A DNA stretch of 64,000 nucleotides from Polynucleobacter aenigmaticus (GCF_002206635.1 NZ_NGUO01000002.1:186001-250000), one strand, 5' to 3'; counted from the first letter of the stretch, positions 28,613 to 37,449 are shown. Notes: generated by a model not told the origin, from the sequence alone. Numbers and translations: made by a program.

Positions 28613-28765
28613 TTATCGGCCTTGACAAACAAGAGGCAAATCCCACAAGGGCTTACCTTGACTGTAGTCACAATTCACTCCAACTGACGAGGTTGAACTG
28701 GATGCGCAGCCAGTTAAGATCAAAAAAAATATAAACATAGCTGCCGCACTAAATAGTTTTTTCAT
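28613..28765 (-). CDS. Very small predicted lipoprotein
   Basis: Encodes 50 residues. MKKLFSAAAMFIFFLILTGC is a complete lipoprotein signal with lipobox LTGC (Cys20), followed by a Ser-rich linker and a short mature part with two cysteines (VNCDYSQG, PLVCQG). A GGAGG lies about eight bases before the ATG. It sits between repeats R5 and R5b as the only gene. No family is recognised. Confidence 0.65.
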   Translation of the reverse strand: MKKLFSAAAMFIFFLILTGCASSSTSSVGVNCDYSQGKPLWDLPLVCQGR

Positions 28766-28828
28766 TGCACTGGACCTCCAATTGGCTTATTTAGACCCAT
28801 TTTCCCATGGCATCTTGAGGACGCCAAG

Positions 28829-28908
28829 ATAAAAACCACCCGAAGGTGGTTTAGGTGCTTCTTTATGGCCCAGAGCGAAATCCAACAGGGCCCAGGATGA
28901 TTAATCCT
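28829..28908. repeat. tRNA-Phe repeat R5 (terminator plus tRNA 3' half)
   Basis: The intact hairpin ACCACC-CGAA-GGTGGT is followed by GGTGCTTCTTTATGGCCCAG (spacer, CCA end and acceptor strand), then a decayed T arm and AGGAT-GATTA-ATCCT, which keeps the paired halves of the anticodon arm. It lies just after the end of the COG4315-like gene. Confidence 0.75.
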
Positions 28909-28920
28909 AAATCACTATTT

Positions 28921-29316
28921 TTACATCTTGATAATGCGCCACGCACCCTCTGATCGACCATCTCCAATCTTATCGCCTGGTTTGATGTCTTTGACATAGA
29001 AATACAAAGGCATGCCATTAAACGCCAACTGCTTTTTGCCGTCATCGCGGGCAATAACTGAATAATCGCCAGATACAGCAGGGCTACCTTCCACTAAAAG
29101 GGGCGGCCAATTGGCAGCACACATACCATTGCAAACTGACTTACCTGAGCCAACGACATCCTTGCCATAGGTGTATAAGGTCATACCATTATTACCCGCT
29201 AAAACACCATCATTAGCCTTGGTAAATGGCGCTAATGCTACTCCGGTCATTGAAGCACAAGCGACTAAAGTAGCTGTAGCCACTAAGGCCATTAATAAAC
29301 TTTTAATTCGATTCAT
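28921..29316 (-). CDS. COG4315-type secreted repeat lipoprotein
   Basis: A 131-residue protein with a lipoprotein signal (LVACAS, Cys about 20). It has two copies of the short repeat typical of this family: NNGMTLYTYGKDVVGSGKSVC with NGMCAANWPPL, and FNGMPLYFYVKDIKPGDKIGD. The function is unknown; the cysteines suggest a redox or metal-related periplasmic role. Confidence 0.85.
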   Translation of the reverse strand: MNRIKSLLMALVATATLVACASMTGVALAPFTKANDGVLAGNNGMTLYTYGKDVVGSGKSVCNGMCAANWPPLLVEGSPAVSGDYSVIARDDGKKQLAFNGMPLYFYVKDIKPGDKIGDGRSEGAWRIIKM

Positions 29317-29464
29317 GTTTCCCCCCTTTGTTGGTTGATTTAATACTTTAACCCTAATTTATATCCGCCGCTTTACACAACACCAAACGATGCCAGGATA
29401 TGCGCTTGATGCGTACTTTTAAGGGCAATTGATGATCGGGCGCACACTACATTCTATTTACCAC

Positions 29465-30145
29465 TCACTCTTCAAGAGCGTAACTTATGTCCAATTTCTG
29501 TGGTCGTAAAGTTACATGAGAATATTTCAAAAAATTTTCTCGATGCCTTCTGTAGAATAAAAGACCCTCCTTTATGCTGGTAACTGTGGCGCCTTGTTCG
29601 AGCATCTTGTCCCAAAGGTTCCAGTCTTCTTGAGGGTGAATACCATCCTCATACCTCTTCTTGTAGCCAATTCTTTGTCCAAAAGCCGTACGATACATCA
29701 TAGATCCGTGATGCTGTTCTTGGCGATTCCAATACAAGTCGCCCTGATAAGGAATGGTCTCACCAGGTACCCGAACCAAGATTTCTTCTTTTAATTCACC
29801 CGTAACAACAATGTCATAAGTAACAACATCGGTGCTGGCATTTGATAACAACTCAATTGCATCTGAACGCAACCAATTATCAGCGCCTATGAATAGAACA
29901 TACTCCGTATTGATCCGAGATAGTATGTCTTGAAAGTTGTCTACAACTCCCAAGTTTTCCTGCCTCAATATATATTCAATATCGGGATATAGGCTTGGCA
30001 AATGATTGCAGTCGAACGCACCATCATCAACAAATAAAATCCTTGCGGGTGGAGTTGTTTGGGAGAGTAATGACTCGATGCAATGTGCGGCAAGGTGTCC
30101 ATACTTATAGGAGGCAATAACGACAGTAATCATATTGAGTGGCAT
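29465..30145 (-). CDS. Family 2 glycosyltransferase
   Basis: A 226-residue GT-A fold enzyme. The N-terminal ITVVIASYKYGHLAAHCIES and FVDDGAFDCN, followed by LFIGADNWLRSDA (DxD-like), are typical of family 2. The C-terminal part with EDWNLWDKMLEQG matches the acceptor/base region. It would transfer a sugar to a surface glycan. The start follows a membrane-protein gene closely. Confidence 0.82.
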   Translation of the reverse strand: MPLNMITVVIASYKYGHLAAHCIESLLSQTTPPARILFVDDGAFDCNHLPSLYPDIEYILRQENLGVVDNFQDILSRINTEYVLFIGADNWLRSDAIELLSNASTDVVTYDIVVTGELKEEILVRVPGETIPYQGDLYWNRQEQHHGSMMYRTAFGQRIGYKKRYEDGIHPQEDWNLWDKMLEQGATVTSIKEGLLFYRRHRENFLKYSHVTLRPQKLDISYALEE

Positions 30146-30187
30146 TAGAGCACGAAACTATGACGTTTGATGCCATCCAACACTTTA

Positions 30188-30571
30188 TTAGCCTTTAGTT
30201 AACTTGGCTCTTCCGTGCATAAAAAATTTCCTGCCAACAAAGTTCATCGCCAAAGAAATAATAGTTGTGATTGCGCCCGTCACAATTGCTTCCGTTGTAA
30301 AGCTACCAAAATGAGTTGGGTGCGCCAATAAATCTGCAACAAAGCACATTCCACCGGTAATGCCTGCGACTACATATTTATTGCCAAGCCAGCGATGAGT
30401 TAGCAGCGAAAGAATAAGAACGCCAGCGCCGGTGATAAACCCTGTCTCTAGTGCCTTTTGAAAGTGGCTAATGGTTGCCAACCAAATATTGCCCTGCACC
30501 ATAACTAATAGGCAGGCAGGGGTTGCTTCGCAAAATGGCGTTAGAAAAATCTTAATTTTTTGACTCAGCAT
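30188..30571 (-). CDS. Small polytopic membrane protein
   Basis: A 127-residue protein with three or four hydrophobic segments (about 18-35, 43-60, 65-85 and 92-112) and a basic C-terminus (FMHGRAKLTKG). No family is recognised with confidence. It precedes the glycosyltransferase on the same strand with a 42-base gap, so the two may be co-transcribed. Confidence 0.65.
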   Translation of the reverse strand: MLSQKIKIFLTPFCEATPACLLVMVQGNIWLATISHFQKALETGFITGAGVLILSLLTHRWLGNKYVVAGITGGMCFVADLLAHPTHFGSFTTEAIVTGAITTIISLAMNFVGRKFFMHGRAKLTKG

Positions 30572-30630
30572 TTTGAGCTCTCATCAATGGGATAGCCCAC
30601 GGTACCATGCCCAACTAAACTGCACAGACA

Positions 30631-30705
30631 ATAAAACTACCCGAAGGTAGTTTTATTGTTCCTTGGTGGCCCGGGGCGGAATCGACCAGAGCTCAAGATA
30701 TTTAA
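30631..30705. repeat. tRNA-Phe repeat R6 (best preserved copy)
   Basis: The hairpin is ACTACC-CGAA-GGTAGT, differing from the live copy by a compensating pair of changes that keeps the stem. After the spacer, 23 bases (30663-30685) are identical to the CCA end, acceptor strand and part of the T arm of the live tRNA-Phe gene. The anticodon arm part has decayed. It is the copy nearest the live tRNA. Confidence 0.85.
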
Positions 30706-30710
30706 CTTAA

Positions 30711-31160
30711 TTACTTATCAAGCTTTACAGTAACTCCACTAGCGCTGAGGTTAAGCTGAAGGCCTTCAGAAGTGCTGGTTAGGCGCATGATGACACCATT
30801 TTCATTTTTAAGAACGGTTCCACCAACGCCACCGCCCAATGTGATGCTGCTCTCTAATTTGGTAAAGGTGCCAGGAAACTTAGATATATTAGTTAAGTCG
30901 TACACCTCACCACTTGCGGCCAATTTAGACACGCCCACATTGGCGCCAAGACTCATTCCACTAATCTTGAATGGATACTTTTTCCCTTGATAGGTCAGTA
31001 CACCGCCACCAGTGCTGCCGCCAATAATTAAAGCAAACTGGGTTTCATTAATACTTACTGTACCAGATGGCTTTTTAGGGGCATCTGCCGCACTAGCGCC
31101 AAAACTAAAAATTGCTAATCCTAAAATTAGAAAGGAAAGAAACTTGCGAATACTTGTCAT
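30711..31160 (-). CDS. Secreted hypothetical protein, possibly DUF1134/EipA-like
   Basis: About 149 residues from ATG at 31160, which has a GGAGAAG ribosome site; a longer frame starts at 31187. A signal peptide ends near SFGASAA. The mature domain is Gly-rich and beta-like (LIIGGSTGGGVLTYQGKKYPF, GEVYDLTNISKFPGTF), reminiscent of DUF1134. It is the only gene between repeat R6 and the live tRNA-Phe. Confidence 0.68.
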   Translation of the reverse strand: MTSIRKFLSFLILGLAIFSFGASAADAPKKPSGTVSINETQFALIIGGSTGGGVLTYQGKKYPFKISGMSLGANVGVSKLAASGEVYDLTNISKFPGTFTKLESSITLGGGVGGTVLKNENGVIMRLTSTSEGLQLNLSASGVTVKLDK

Positions 31161-31255
31161 ATAACTTCTCCACTTGTTGTAGCCCATAAAATGATTATGG
31201 AATCAGCAATATTGCCAATTAAAGCTTACTCCGGTTACGCGATCAAGACAAATGA

Positions 31256-31287
31256 AAAAACCACCCGAAGGTGGTTTTGGTGTTTCT
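31256..31287 (-). terminator. Terminator of tRNA-Phe (reference copy R7)
   Basis: Hairpin AACCACC-CGAA-GGTGGTT flanked by an A run (T run on the minus strand), separated from the tRNA CCA end by a short spacer. This is the parent form of the hairpins in R1-R6. Confidence 0.88.
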
Positions 31288-31363
31288 TGGTGGCCCGGGG
31301 CGGAATCGAACCACCGACACAAGGATTTTCAATCCTCTGCTCTACCGACTGAGCTACCAGGCC
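31288..31363 (-). tRNA. tRNA-Phe (GAA)
   Basis: A 76-base cloverleaf with CCA encoded. The acceptor stem is GGCCTGG/CCGGGCC, the D arm GCTC...GAGC, the anticodon loop TTGAAAA with GAA, and the T arm GGTGG-TTCGATT-CC. All arms pair, so the gene appears functional. It is the source of the partial copies scattered to its left. Confidence 0.97.
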
Positions 31364-31427
31364 AAGATTGGTAATTATAAATGAAACTGTAAGTAAGCCC
31401 TCTAAAACCGGGTAACTGGGCTTACCC

Positions 31428-31517
31428 TTATTCAGATTTAATCAGGGCGCCAAGCGCAGATCCAGTAAATGTGGATAGTATCTCCAACATTAGAGGGGTG
31501 AATTGCATCAAACGCAT
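31428..31517 (-). CDS. Possible 29-residue small protein after OsmC-YcaO
   Basis: ATG at 31517 encodes MRLMQFTPLMLEILSTFTG and ten more residues; it is hydrophobic in the middle. A strong AAGGAG lies at a proper distance, and the ORF starts 21 bases after the stop of the OsmC-YcaO gene. The ribosome site and position are the only support. Confidence 0.45.
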   Translation of the reverse strand: MRLMQFTPLMLEILSTFTGSALGALIKSE

Positions 31518-31537
31518 ATTGACTCCTTGCTGACGAT

Positions 31538-33742
31538 CTAGTTATTGGTCGCCATCGCTTTAGCCCGAGCCGCATGCAATTTTCTATAGCTGTCGATTAA
31601 GCGGTGGTGCCTATCAAGCCCCTCCAGTTTTACGCTAGTTGGAGTTAATCCGTAGAATCGTACGCTACCATCCACTGATCCTATTACGGCATCCATCCGC
31701 TCATCGCCAAACATCCGGCGCAAATTAACTATGTAGTCGTGGAGCTCTAAATCGTCATCCAGCTCAATCTCCAACACCGCACTTAAGGCCTGATAAAACA
31801 ATCTACGCTCGACTGTGTTGTCGTTATATTGAAGGAAGGCGCCCACTAGCTCATTGGTCTCATCCAATTTCTTTAAGGCAAGCTGAATCAGTAGCTTCAA
31901 TTCAAGAACGGTTAACTGACCCCAAGGCGTATTCTCATCAAACTCGATGCCGATCAATGTAGCGATGTCGCCATATTCATCTAACTCGTTGTTTTCTAGG
32001 CGCTCAAGCAACGCACCTAGGCTTGCATTATCTAGTGCGGATAGATTCAAAATATCCGCGCGGAACAACAAAGCCTTATTGGTGTTATCCCAAATCAGAT
32101 CTTCTATCGGATAAACCTCAGAATAGCCAGGCACCAAGATTCGGCATGCAGTTGCACCTAGCTGGTCATACACCGCCACATAAGATTCTTTGCCCATAGA
32201 CTCCAGAATCCCGAATAAAGTTGCCGCCTCTTCCGCATTGGAGTTTTCTCCCTTGCCGGAGAAATCCCACTCAACAAAATCGTAATCTGCTTTTTCGCTA
32301 AAAAAGCGCCACGAGACAATGCCACTGGAATCAATGAAGTGTTCAACAAAGTTATTGGGCTCAGTCACCGCTTCACTTGCGAAAGTGGGCGGCGGCAAAT
32401 CATTCAGACCCTCTAAGCTACGTCCCTGTAGTAGCTCTGTCAAACTCCGCTCCAGCGCTACCTCTAGGTTGGGGTGTGCACCAAAGGAAGCAAAAACACC
32501 GCCTGTTCGTGGATTCATCAAGGTAACGCACATTACGGGATAAGTGCCGCCCAGCGAAGCATCCTTTACCAATACCGGAAAACCCTGCTCTTCTAGCCCT
32601 CGAATACCCTCCACAATGCCAGGGTATTTCGCAAGCACTGCCTGCGGTACATCGGGCAAAGCAATTTCACCTTCTAGAATTTCACGCTTGACTGCTCGCT
32701 CAAAAATCTCCGACAGGCATTGCACCTGCGCTTCGGCCAAGGTATTGCCAGCGCTCATGCCATTGCTGACGTAAAGGTTTTCGATGAGGTTGGACGGAAA
32801 ATAAACAGGTTCGCCATCCGACTGACGCACATACGGCAATGAACAAATGCCACGCTGCGCATTACCGGAATTGGTATCAATCAAATGTGAGCCACGCAAT
32901 TCGCCATCGGGATTAAAAATATTAAGGCAGTACTCATCCAGAATTTCTGTGGGGAGCGCATCTTTACTGCCCGGCTTGAACCAGCGTTCATTCGGGTAAT
33001 GTACAAATGCCTCATTGGCGATGTCCTCACCCCAGAACACGCCGGCATAAAAATGGTTGTTACTCAGTCGCTCAATGTACTCGCCCAAGGCCGATGCCAA
33101 TGCACTTTCCTTGGTCGATCCCTTCCCATTGGTAAAACACATCGGCGAGTGCGCATCGCGGATGTGTAAGGACCACACGTTAGGAATGATGTTGCGCCAC
33201 GAAGCGATTTCAATCTTAATTCCCAGGTTCGCCAATACACCAGACATATTGGCAATGGTTTGCTCCAGCGGGAGATCTTTGCCCGCAATATAAGTAGTGG
33301 CATCAGATGCTAGCTTCAAGGTCAACAAAGTCTGCGCATCTGCATCTAGGTTCTTTACTTCTTCAATGACAAACTCTGGTCCAGCTTGCACCACTTTTTT
33401 AACCGTACAACGCTCTATGGAGCGCAAAATCCCTTGGCGATCACTGGCAGAGATTTCTTCAGGCAACTCAACTTGAATCTTGAAAATCTGCTGATAACGA
33501 TTTTCTGGATCCACAATATTATTCTGTGAGAGGCGAATATTTTCAGTAGAAATATTGCGTGTGTCGCAGTACAGCTTCACAAAATAAGCCGCACACAAGG
33601 CTGATGAAGCCAGAAAGTAATCGAATGGGCCTGGAGCCGAGCCATCGCCCTTATATCGAATAGGTTGGTCAGCAATCACCGTGAAGTCATCGAACTTGGC
33701 CTCAAGACGCAGCTTATCGAGAAAGTTAACCTTAATTTCCAT
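31538..33742 (-). CDS. OsmC domain fused to YcaO domain
   Basis: A 734-residue fusion. Residues 1-140 are OsmC-like with both redox cysteines (Cys50 in SSALCAAYFV and Cys112 in IERCTVKKVV). Residues about 150-600 are YcaO, an ATP-dependent backbone cyclodehydratase/activator of RimO-type methylthiotransferase function; ATP-site segments are GKGSTKESALASALGEYIERL-like and EIFERAVKREI. The C-terminal 130 residues are helical, TPR-like as in E. coli YcaO. The fusion links a peroxide-reducing domain to YcaO chemistry. The exact substrate is unknown. Confidence 0.88.
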   Translation of the reverse strand: MEIKVNFLDKLRLEAKFDDFTVIADQPIRYKGDGSAPGPFDYFLASSALCAAYFVKLYCDTRNISTENIRLSQNNIVDPENRYQQIFKIQVELPEEISASDRQGILRSIERCTVKKVVQAGPEFVIEEVKNLDADAQTLLTLKLASDATTYIAGKDLPLEQTIANMSGVLANLGIKIEIASWRNIIPNVWSLHIRDAHSPMCFTNGKGSTKESALASALGEYIERLSNNHFYAGVFWGEDIANEAFVHYPNERWFKPGSKDALPTEILDEYCLNIFNPDGELRGSHLIDTNSGNAQRGICSLPYVRQSDGEPVYFPSNLIENLYVSNGMSAGNTLAEAQVQCLSEIFERAVKREILEGEIALPDVPQAVLAKYPGIVEGIRGLEEQGFPVLVKDASLGGTYPVMCVTLMNPRTGGVFASFGAHPNLEVALERSLTELLQGRSLEGLNDLPPPTFASEAVTEPNNFVEHFIDSSGIVSWRFFSEKADYDFVEWDFSGKGENSNAEEAATLFGILESMGKESYVAVYDQLGATACRILVPGYSEVYPIEDLIWDNTNKALLFRADILNLSALDNASLGALLERLENNELDEYGDIATLIGIEFDENTPWGQLTVLELKLLIQLALKKLDETNELVGAFLQYNDNTVERRLFYQALSAVLEIELDDDLELHDYIVNLRRMFGDERMDAVIGSVDGSVRFYGLTPTSVKLEGLDRHHRLIDSYRKLHAARAKAMATNN

Positions 33743-33878
33743 GGGAATAATTCCGAAATGATGTGGCCGCTATTATCCGTCGCAACGCCGATGCTGTGTT
33801 CTGCATCAACGCCTTCAACAAACGCTCACGCAAATAATCAATTGCCGGTTACTTATGGCAAATTATTTGCTAAAGGTC

Positions 33879-34559
33879 TTATTGCTCAGTCTTATTACGC
33901 GAAGTATCAATTCCCAGGGCTTTTAGCTTGCGATAAAGATGTGTGCGCTCTAAGCCGGTGTACTCAGAAATCTTGGTCATACTACCGCCCATGATGATCA
34001 TTTGATGCTCAAAGTATGCCTTCTCAAACAAGTCCCTGGCCTCTCGGAGTGGCAAATCAAAATACGTCTTTGCAATACCGCTGATGTATTCACCATCTTG
34101 AGCTTGTGAAGCTTGATCGCTAACTGCTACTTTAGGGCTTAGGCTGGATGAGGACGCTAGAGACGCTTTTTCTTCAGCAGGCTCAACATACTTCGGCGAA
34201 CTCTCTAGGGCTTTAGTGACAGTCTTGAGTAGCTTCTGAAGTGCAATTGGTTTTTCTAAAAAGTTGAGCGCACCAATACGAGTAGCTTCAACTGCTGTAT
34301 CAATCGTGGCATGCCCCGACATCATGACAACAGGCATGGTAAGTTGGCCGGTCTTAGACCACTCTTTTAGCAAGGTAATGCCATCAACATCGGGCATCCA
34401 AATGTCGAGCAGAACAAGATCTGGACGCATTTGTTCGCGAATAGTACGCGCTTGCATAGCGCTCTCGGCCGCATAAACAGTATGGCCCTCATCCGTTAGA
34501 ATCTCGTTAAGAAGCTCACGAATTCCCATCTCATCGTCGACTACTAAGATACTTGCCAT
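33879..34559 (-). CDS. NtrX-like response regulator lacking the AAA+ domain
   Basis: A 226-residue regulator. The receiver domain (residues 1-120) has Asp52 in LLDIWMPDVDG as phosphorylation site, and the C-terminus has a Fis-type helix-turn-helix (about residues 185-220, MTKISEYTGLERTHLYRKL). The sigma-54 ATPase domain normally between them is replaced by a Ser/Ala/Glu linker of about 50 residues. It directly follows the sensor kinase gene, so the two form a pair. Confidence 0.9.
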   Translation of the reverse strand: MASILVVDDEMGIRELLNEILTDEGHTVYAAESAMQARTIREQMRPDLVLLDIWMPDVDGITLLKEWSKTGQLTMPVVMMSGHATIDTAVEATRIGALNFLEKPIALQKLLKTVTKALESSPKYVEPAEEKASLASSSSLSPKVAVSDQASQAQDGEYISGIAKTYFDLPLREARDLFEKAYFEHQMIIMGGSMTKISEYTGLERTHLYRKLKALGIDTSRNKTEQ

Positions 34560-34561
34560 TC

Positions 34562-36871
34562 TTATGCTGCCTCTTTTGCCAAATTCATAAACAAAATAGA
34601 TACTTTCGCACCGACCACCTCATCACCCCGCATACGATTCCGGACTTCAATTTTGGCGCCGTGATCATCTACGATTTTCTTTACAACCGCCAAACCTAAT
34701 CCAGTACCTTTACTCTTCGTTGTTACATACGGCTCAAATGCTCTTGCCAATATCTTAGCTGGAAACCCTGAACCACTATCACTTATTGTTAAACGCACCG
34801 CATTTTGTACGATGCCGTTCAATTCACCATAAGGCACCAATTCTGTTTTTACCTCAACCGGCTCGGCTTGATGCCGTCCCTCAAGAGTAGCATCCTGGGC
34901 ATTCTGCAAAAGATTATGAATAATCTGTCTTAGTTGAGTTGAGTCGCCCATAATATTTGGGCACTGCGGATCTAGCTGGGTTTTTAAGGGGCTACCCTCA
35001 TATAAACCCAGGATCTCTTGCGTCAAAGTATTAATAGAAATAGATTTCAATTGCGGACTGGGAGTTTTAGCAAAATCCCTGAAATCATTGACCATCTCTT
35101 TCATGGCTTGAACTTGCCCAATAATAGTTTTCGTACTGCGATTCATCATCTCTTCCTGCTCAGGACTCAATTTACCAGCCAGCTTATGCTGCAAGCGCTC
35201 AGCGGAGAGTTGTATCGGGGTGAGTGGGTTCTTAATCTCATGCGCCAAGCGTCTAGCTACTTCGCTCCAAGCAATGGAGCGCTGCGCACTCACCACATCA
35301 GTAATGTCATCAAACACCACCATACGCAAATCTGAGGTCAGCTCCGTTCCACGCACAAATAAAGTGACGCCAGACTCATTCTCGAACTCATTTGTACTGT
35401 GAAGCTGAACCTGCTTTTGCCACACTGGCGCAGATTTGCCGACTTCCGCGCTCGGGTGACCACCATCAACCCCAACCGTCAGCTTCATGGTTGCAAAGCC
35501 TTCTTTAATGGCTTGCTCAAACTCAACTAGGGCTGGGCTATCGCTTAAAGGGCGCCCATCCATCTGAGTTAAGTCTTGCCCAAAGATTCGGTCCGCCCCA
35601 GCATTGCTAGAGACCACATTAAAGCTTTTATCAAAGATACAAACGCCCGCAGTTAAGTTACCTAAAACAGTCTCTAAAAATGATTTGGATTCTTGTAGAG
35701 AGGTTCTTGTGTCGGCAAGCTGACGTGTCATCACATTAAATTGACGAGTCAACATGCCGAGCTCATCGCCAGTATCTAGCTCAGGCTTGGGAGACAAATC
35801 CCCTTGCGCGACGGCCTGCGTGCCCTTTAATAGCATTAGCAAAGGTCTAGCCAGTTGTCGCCCAAGTATTAAGGCCAGGGTAACCGCAACAAATAATGCG
35901 AAGAACAGCGTTAATGTGAGCGTGCCCACAAACATCTTGCGCAAACCAGTACGCCCCAATGACTTCTCTTGATAGTCGCTATAAGCAGATTCAACTGCAA
36001 AAATATTCTTAGCCAATGGGCTCGGAATATAACGCACCAACTGCAAAAAATATCTGTCTTCAGTCTCTTTGCCGGCATCTAATTTGCTTTGAATCGGTTT
36101 TTTTCGCACAATCGGCACGATCGCTCTCACTCGATAGCCGCGCTGCCCATCCTCCATTTCAATTTGCTCTAAAGAGGTAAGGCCCTTCTTTTTAAATGCC
36201 TCTGAAATTACATCGGCACTGGGGGCCGGTAGATATTTTTTAGACTGGAGCTCGCTCGATAAAATCAAAGTGCGCTGCATAGTGAAGAGGCTCACCTCTT
36301 GAATGCCAAATTGATTGCGAATCTTCATTACCAGGGCTCCGACCTGATCAGAATTGGTTCCAGAGGGAACCTGAGTCACCTGTTCCGCAATGAACTTACC
36401 CTCAGCCAAAATTTCTTCTTGAGCAACCTGCAAGGTAACGCGCCCCAACTCTAAGCCCGAGTTCAGCGCGGACTCAACCTGCACGTCAAACCAAGTTTCA
36501 ATACTACGAGAGACGAATTGTAGAGATACACCGTACAAAATTAATCCCGGCACCACGCCCACTAAAGCAAAAATCATAGCCAACTTTGCAATCAGGCGAG
36601 TACCAAAATGTCCCTTATGCCAGCGAATTGCAATCACAATCACCAAGGTCAAAATGACTAAGAGCAAGCAAACTCCAATCGCCACGTTCGCCGCGTAGAG
36701 CCAAATAAAATAGTTTTCGAAAAACTCAGTATTGGAAGAGGCAATCGATAGTAACGCCAGCAGTAGTAGTGCAAAAGCGCCAATCACCGCCATTGCTATA
36801 GGAAGCGCACGTCTCTTCCAAGCGTTTTTTTCAAACGCATTTGACCCAATGAAGTCGAAAGATATCTTCAT
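34562..36871 (-). CDS. NtrY-like sensor histidine kinase
   Basis: A 769-residue membrane kinase. It has two or three N-terminal helices, a periplasmic domain, another helix near residue 320, a HAMP region, a PAS domain (about 395-470), HisKA with HEIKNPLTPIQLSAERL, and HATPase with GTGLGLAVVKKIVDDHG. It overlaps the DUF4390 gene upstream by 4 bases and is followed 2 bases later by its regulator. The signal is unknown; NtrY relatives respond to nitrogen or redox cues. Confidence 0.92.
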   Translation of the reverse strand: MKISFDFIGSNAFEKNAWKRRALPIAMAVIGAFALLLLALLSIASSNTEFFENYFIWLYAANVAIGVCLLLVILTLVIVIAIRWHKGHFGTRLIAKLAMIFALVGVVPGLILYGVSLQFVSRSIETWFDVQVESALNSGLELGRVTLQVAQEEILAEGKFIAEQVTQVPSGTNSDQVGALVMKIRNQFGIQEVSLFTMQRTLILSSELQSKKYLPAPSADVISEAFKKKGLTSLEQIEMEDGQRGYRVRAIVPIVRKKPIQSKLDAGKETEDRYFLQLVRYIPSPLAKNIFAVESAYSDYQEKSLGRTGLRKMFVGTLTLTLFFALFVAVTLALILGRQLARPLLMLLKGTQAVAQGDLSPKPELDTGDELGMLTRQFNVMTRQLADTRTSLQESKSFLETVLGNLTAGVCIFDKSFNVVSSNAGADRIFGQDLTQMDGRPLSDSPALVEFEQAIKEGFATMKLTVGVDGGHPSAEVGKSAPVWQKQVQLHSTNEFENESGVTLFVRGTELTSDLRMVVFDDITDVVSAQRSIAWSEVARRLAHEIKNPLTPIQLSAERLQHKLAGKLSPEQEEMMNRSTKTIIGQVQAMKEMVNDFRDFAKTPSPQLKSISINTLTQEILGLYEGSPLKTQLDPQCPNIMGDSTQLRQIIHNLLQNAQDATLEGRHQAEPVEVKTELVPYGELNGIVQNAVRLTISDSGSGFPAKILARAFEPYVTTKSKGTGLGLAVVKKIVDDHGAKIEVRNRMRGDEVVGAKVSILFMNLAKEAA

Positions 36872-37449
36872 CGCTTAATCTGATTGGGCCCATTTGGTGA
36901 AAAAGGAAACCGCAACCAATCACTACTGACATTCCAGTCACGATTATTTAAGGCATTGACTTGAAACGGTTTGGGCAACTTGCTCAAATCTAGAGTCATT
37001 CGTAATGCTGCGGTGTAAGCCTTGCTGGGATCAATTTGGTTGTTATCAATGACTAGCCAGCCACCAATACTGCCAACCACCTGCAGGGCCTCAGAAATAG
37101 TTTTGGCAGAAAAAGTAAGGCCCTCGGAGGCGATTCGATATTGCTGAGTCAGCGGTTGATAGGATAAGCGCGTTTGTCGTTGTGCAAGCGCAGGCTTTTC
37201 GTCAAACCAATACCAACGCGAACGAGTCAAGTCAAACTCAGTCTGAAAATATAAGACCACACCTTTTTGGACTGCATCTTCTAAGCCTGGAGTTAACTCA
37301 ATCTTAAATGTGGCATTTAATAGCCAGTCACCATCTACCCGCTCCAATTCGGCAGATTTAATCTTAATTCCCTCTGCGCCAGCAGCTACTGAAAATAGAC
37401 TCAGCGCTAACAAACCACAGAGAATGAATTGTTTAATGCCTTGGCTCAT
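36868..37449 (-). CDS. DUF4390 exported protein
   Basis: A 193-residue protein with a signal peptide (about residues 1-25). The SAELERVDGDWLLNATFKIEL and YFQTEFDLTRSRWYWFDEK segments fit DUF4390. It overlaps both neighbours by 4 bases, so it is translated with the kinase, and may shape the signal the kinase sees at the periplasmic face. That role is inference from position only. Confidence 0.85.
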   Translation of the reverse strand: MSQGIKQFILCGLLALSLFSVAAGAEGIKIKSAELERVDGDWLLNATFKIELTPGLEDAVQKGVVLYFQTEFDLTRSRWYWFDEKPALAQRQTRLSYQPLTQQYRIASEGLTFSAKTISEALQVVGSIGGWLVIDNNQIDPSKAYTAALRMTLDLSKLPKPFQVNALNNRDWNVSSDWLRFPFSPNGPNQIKR

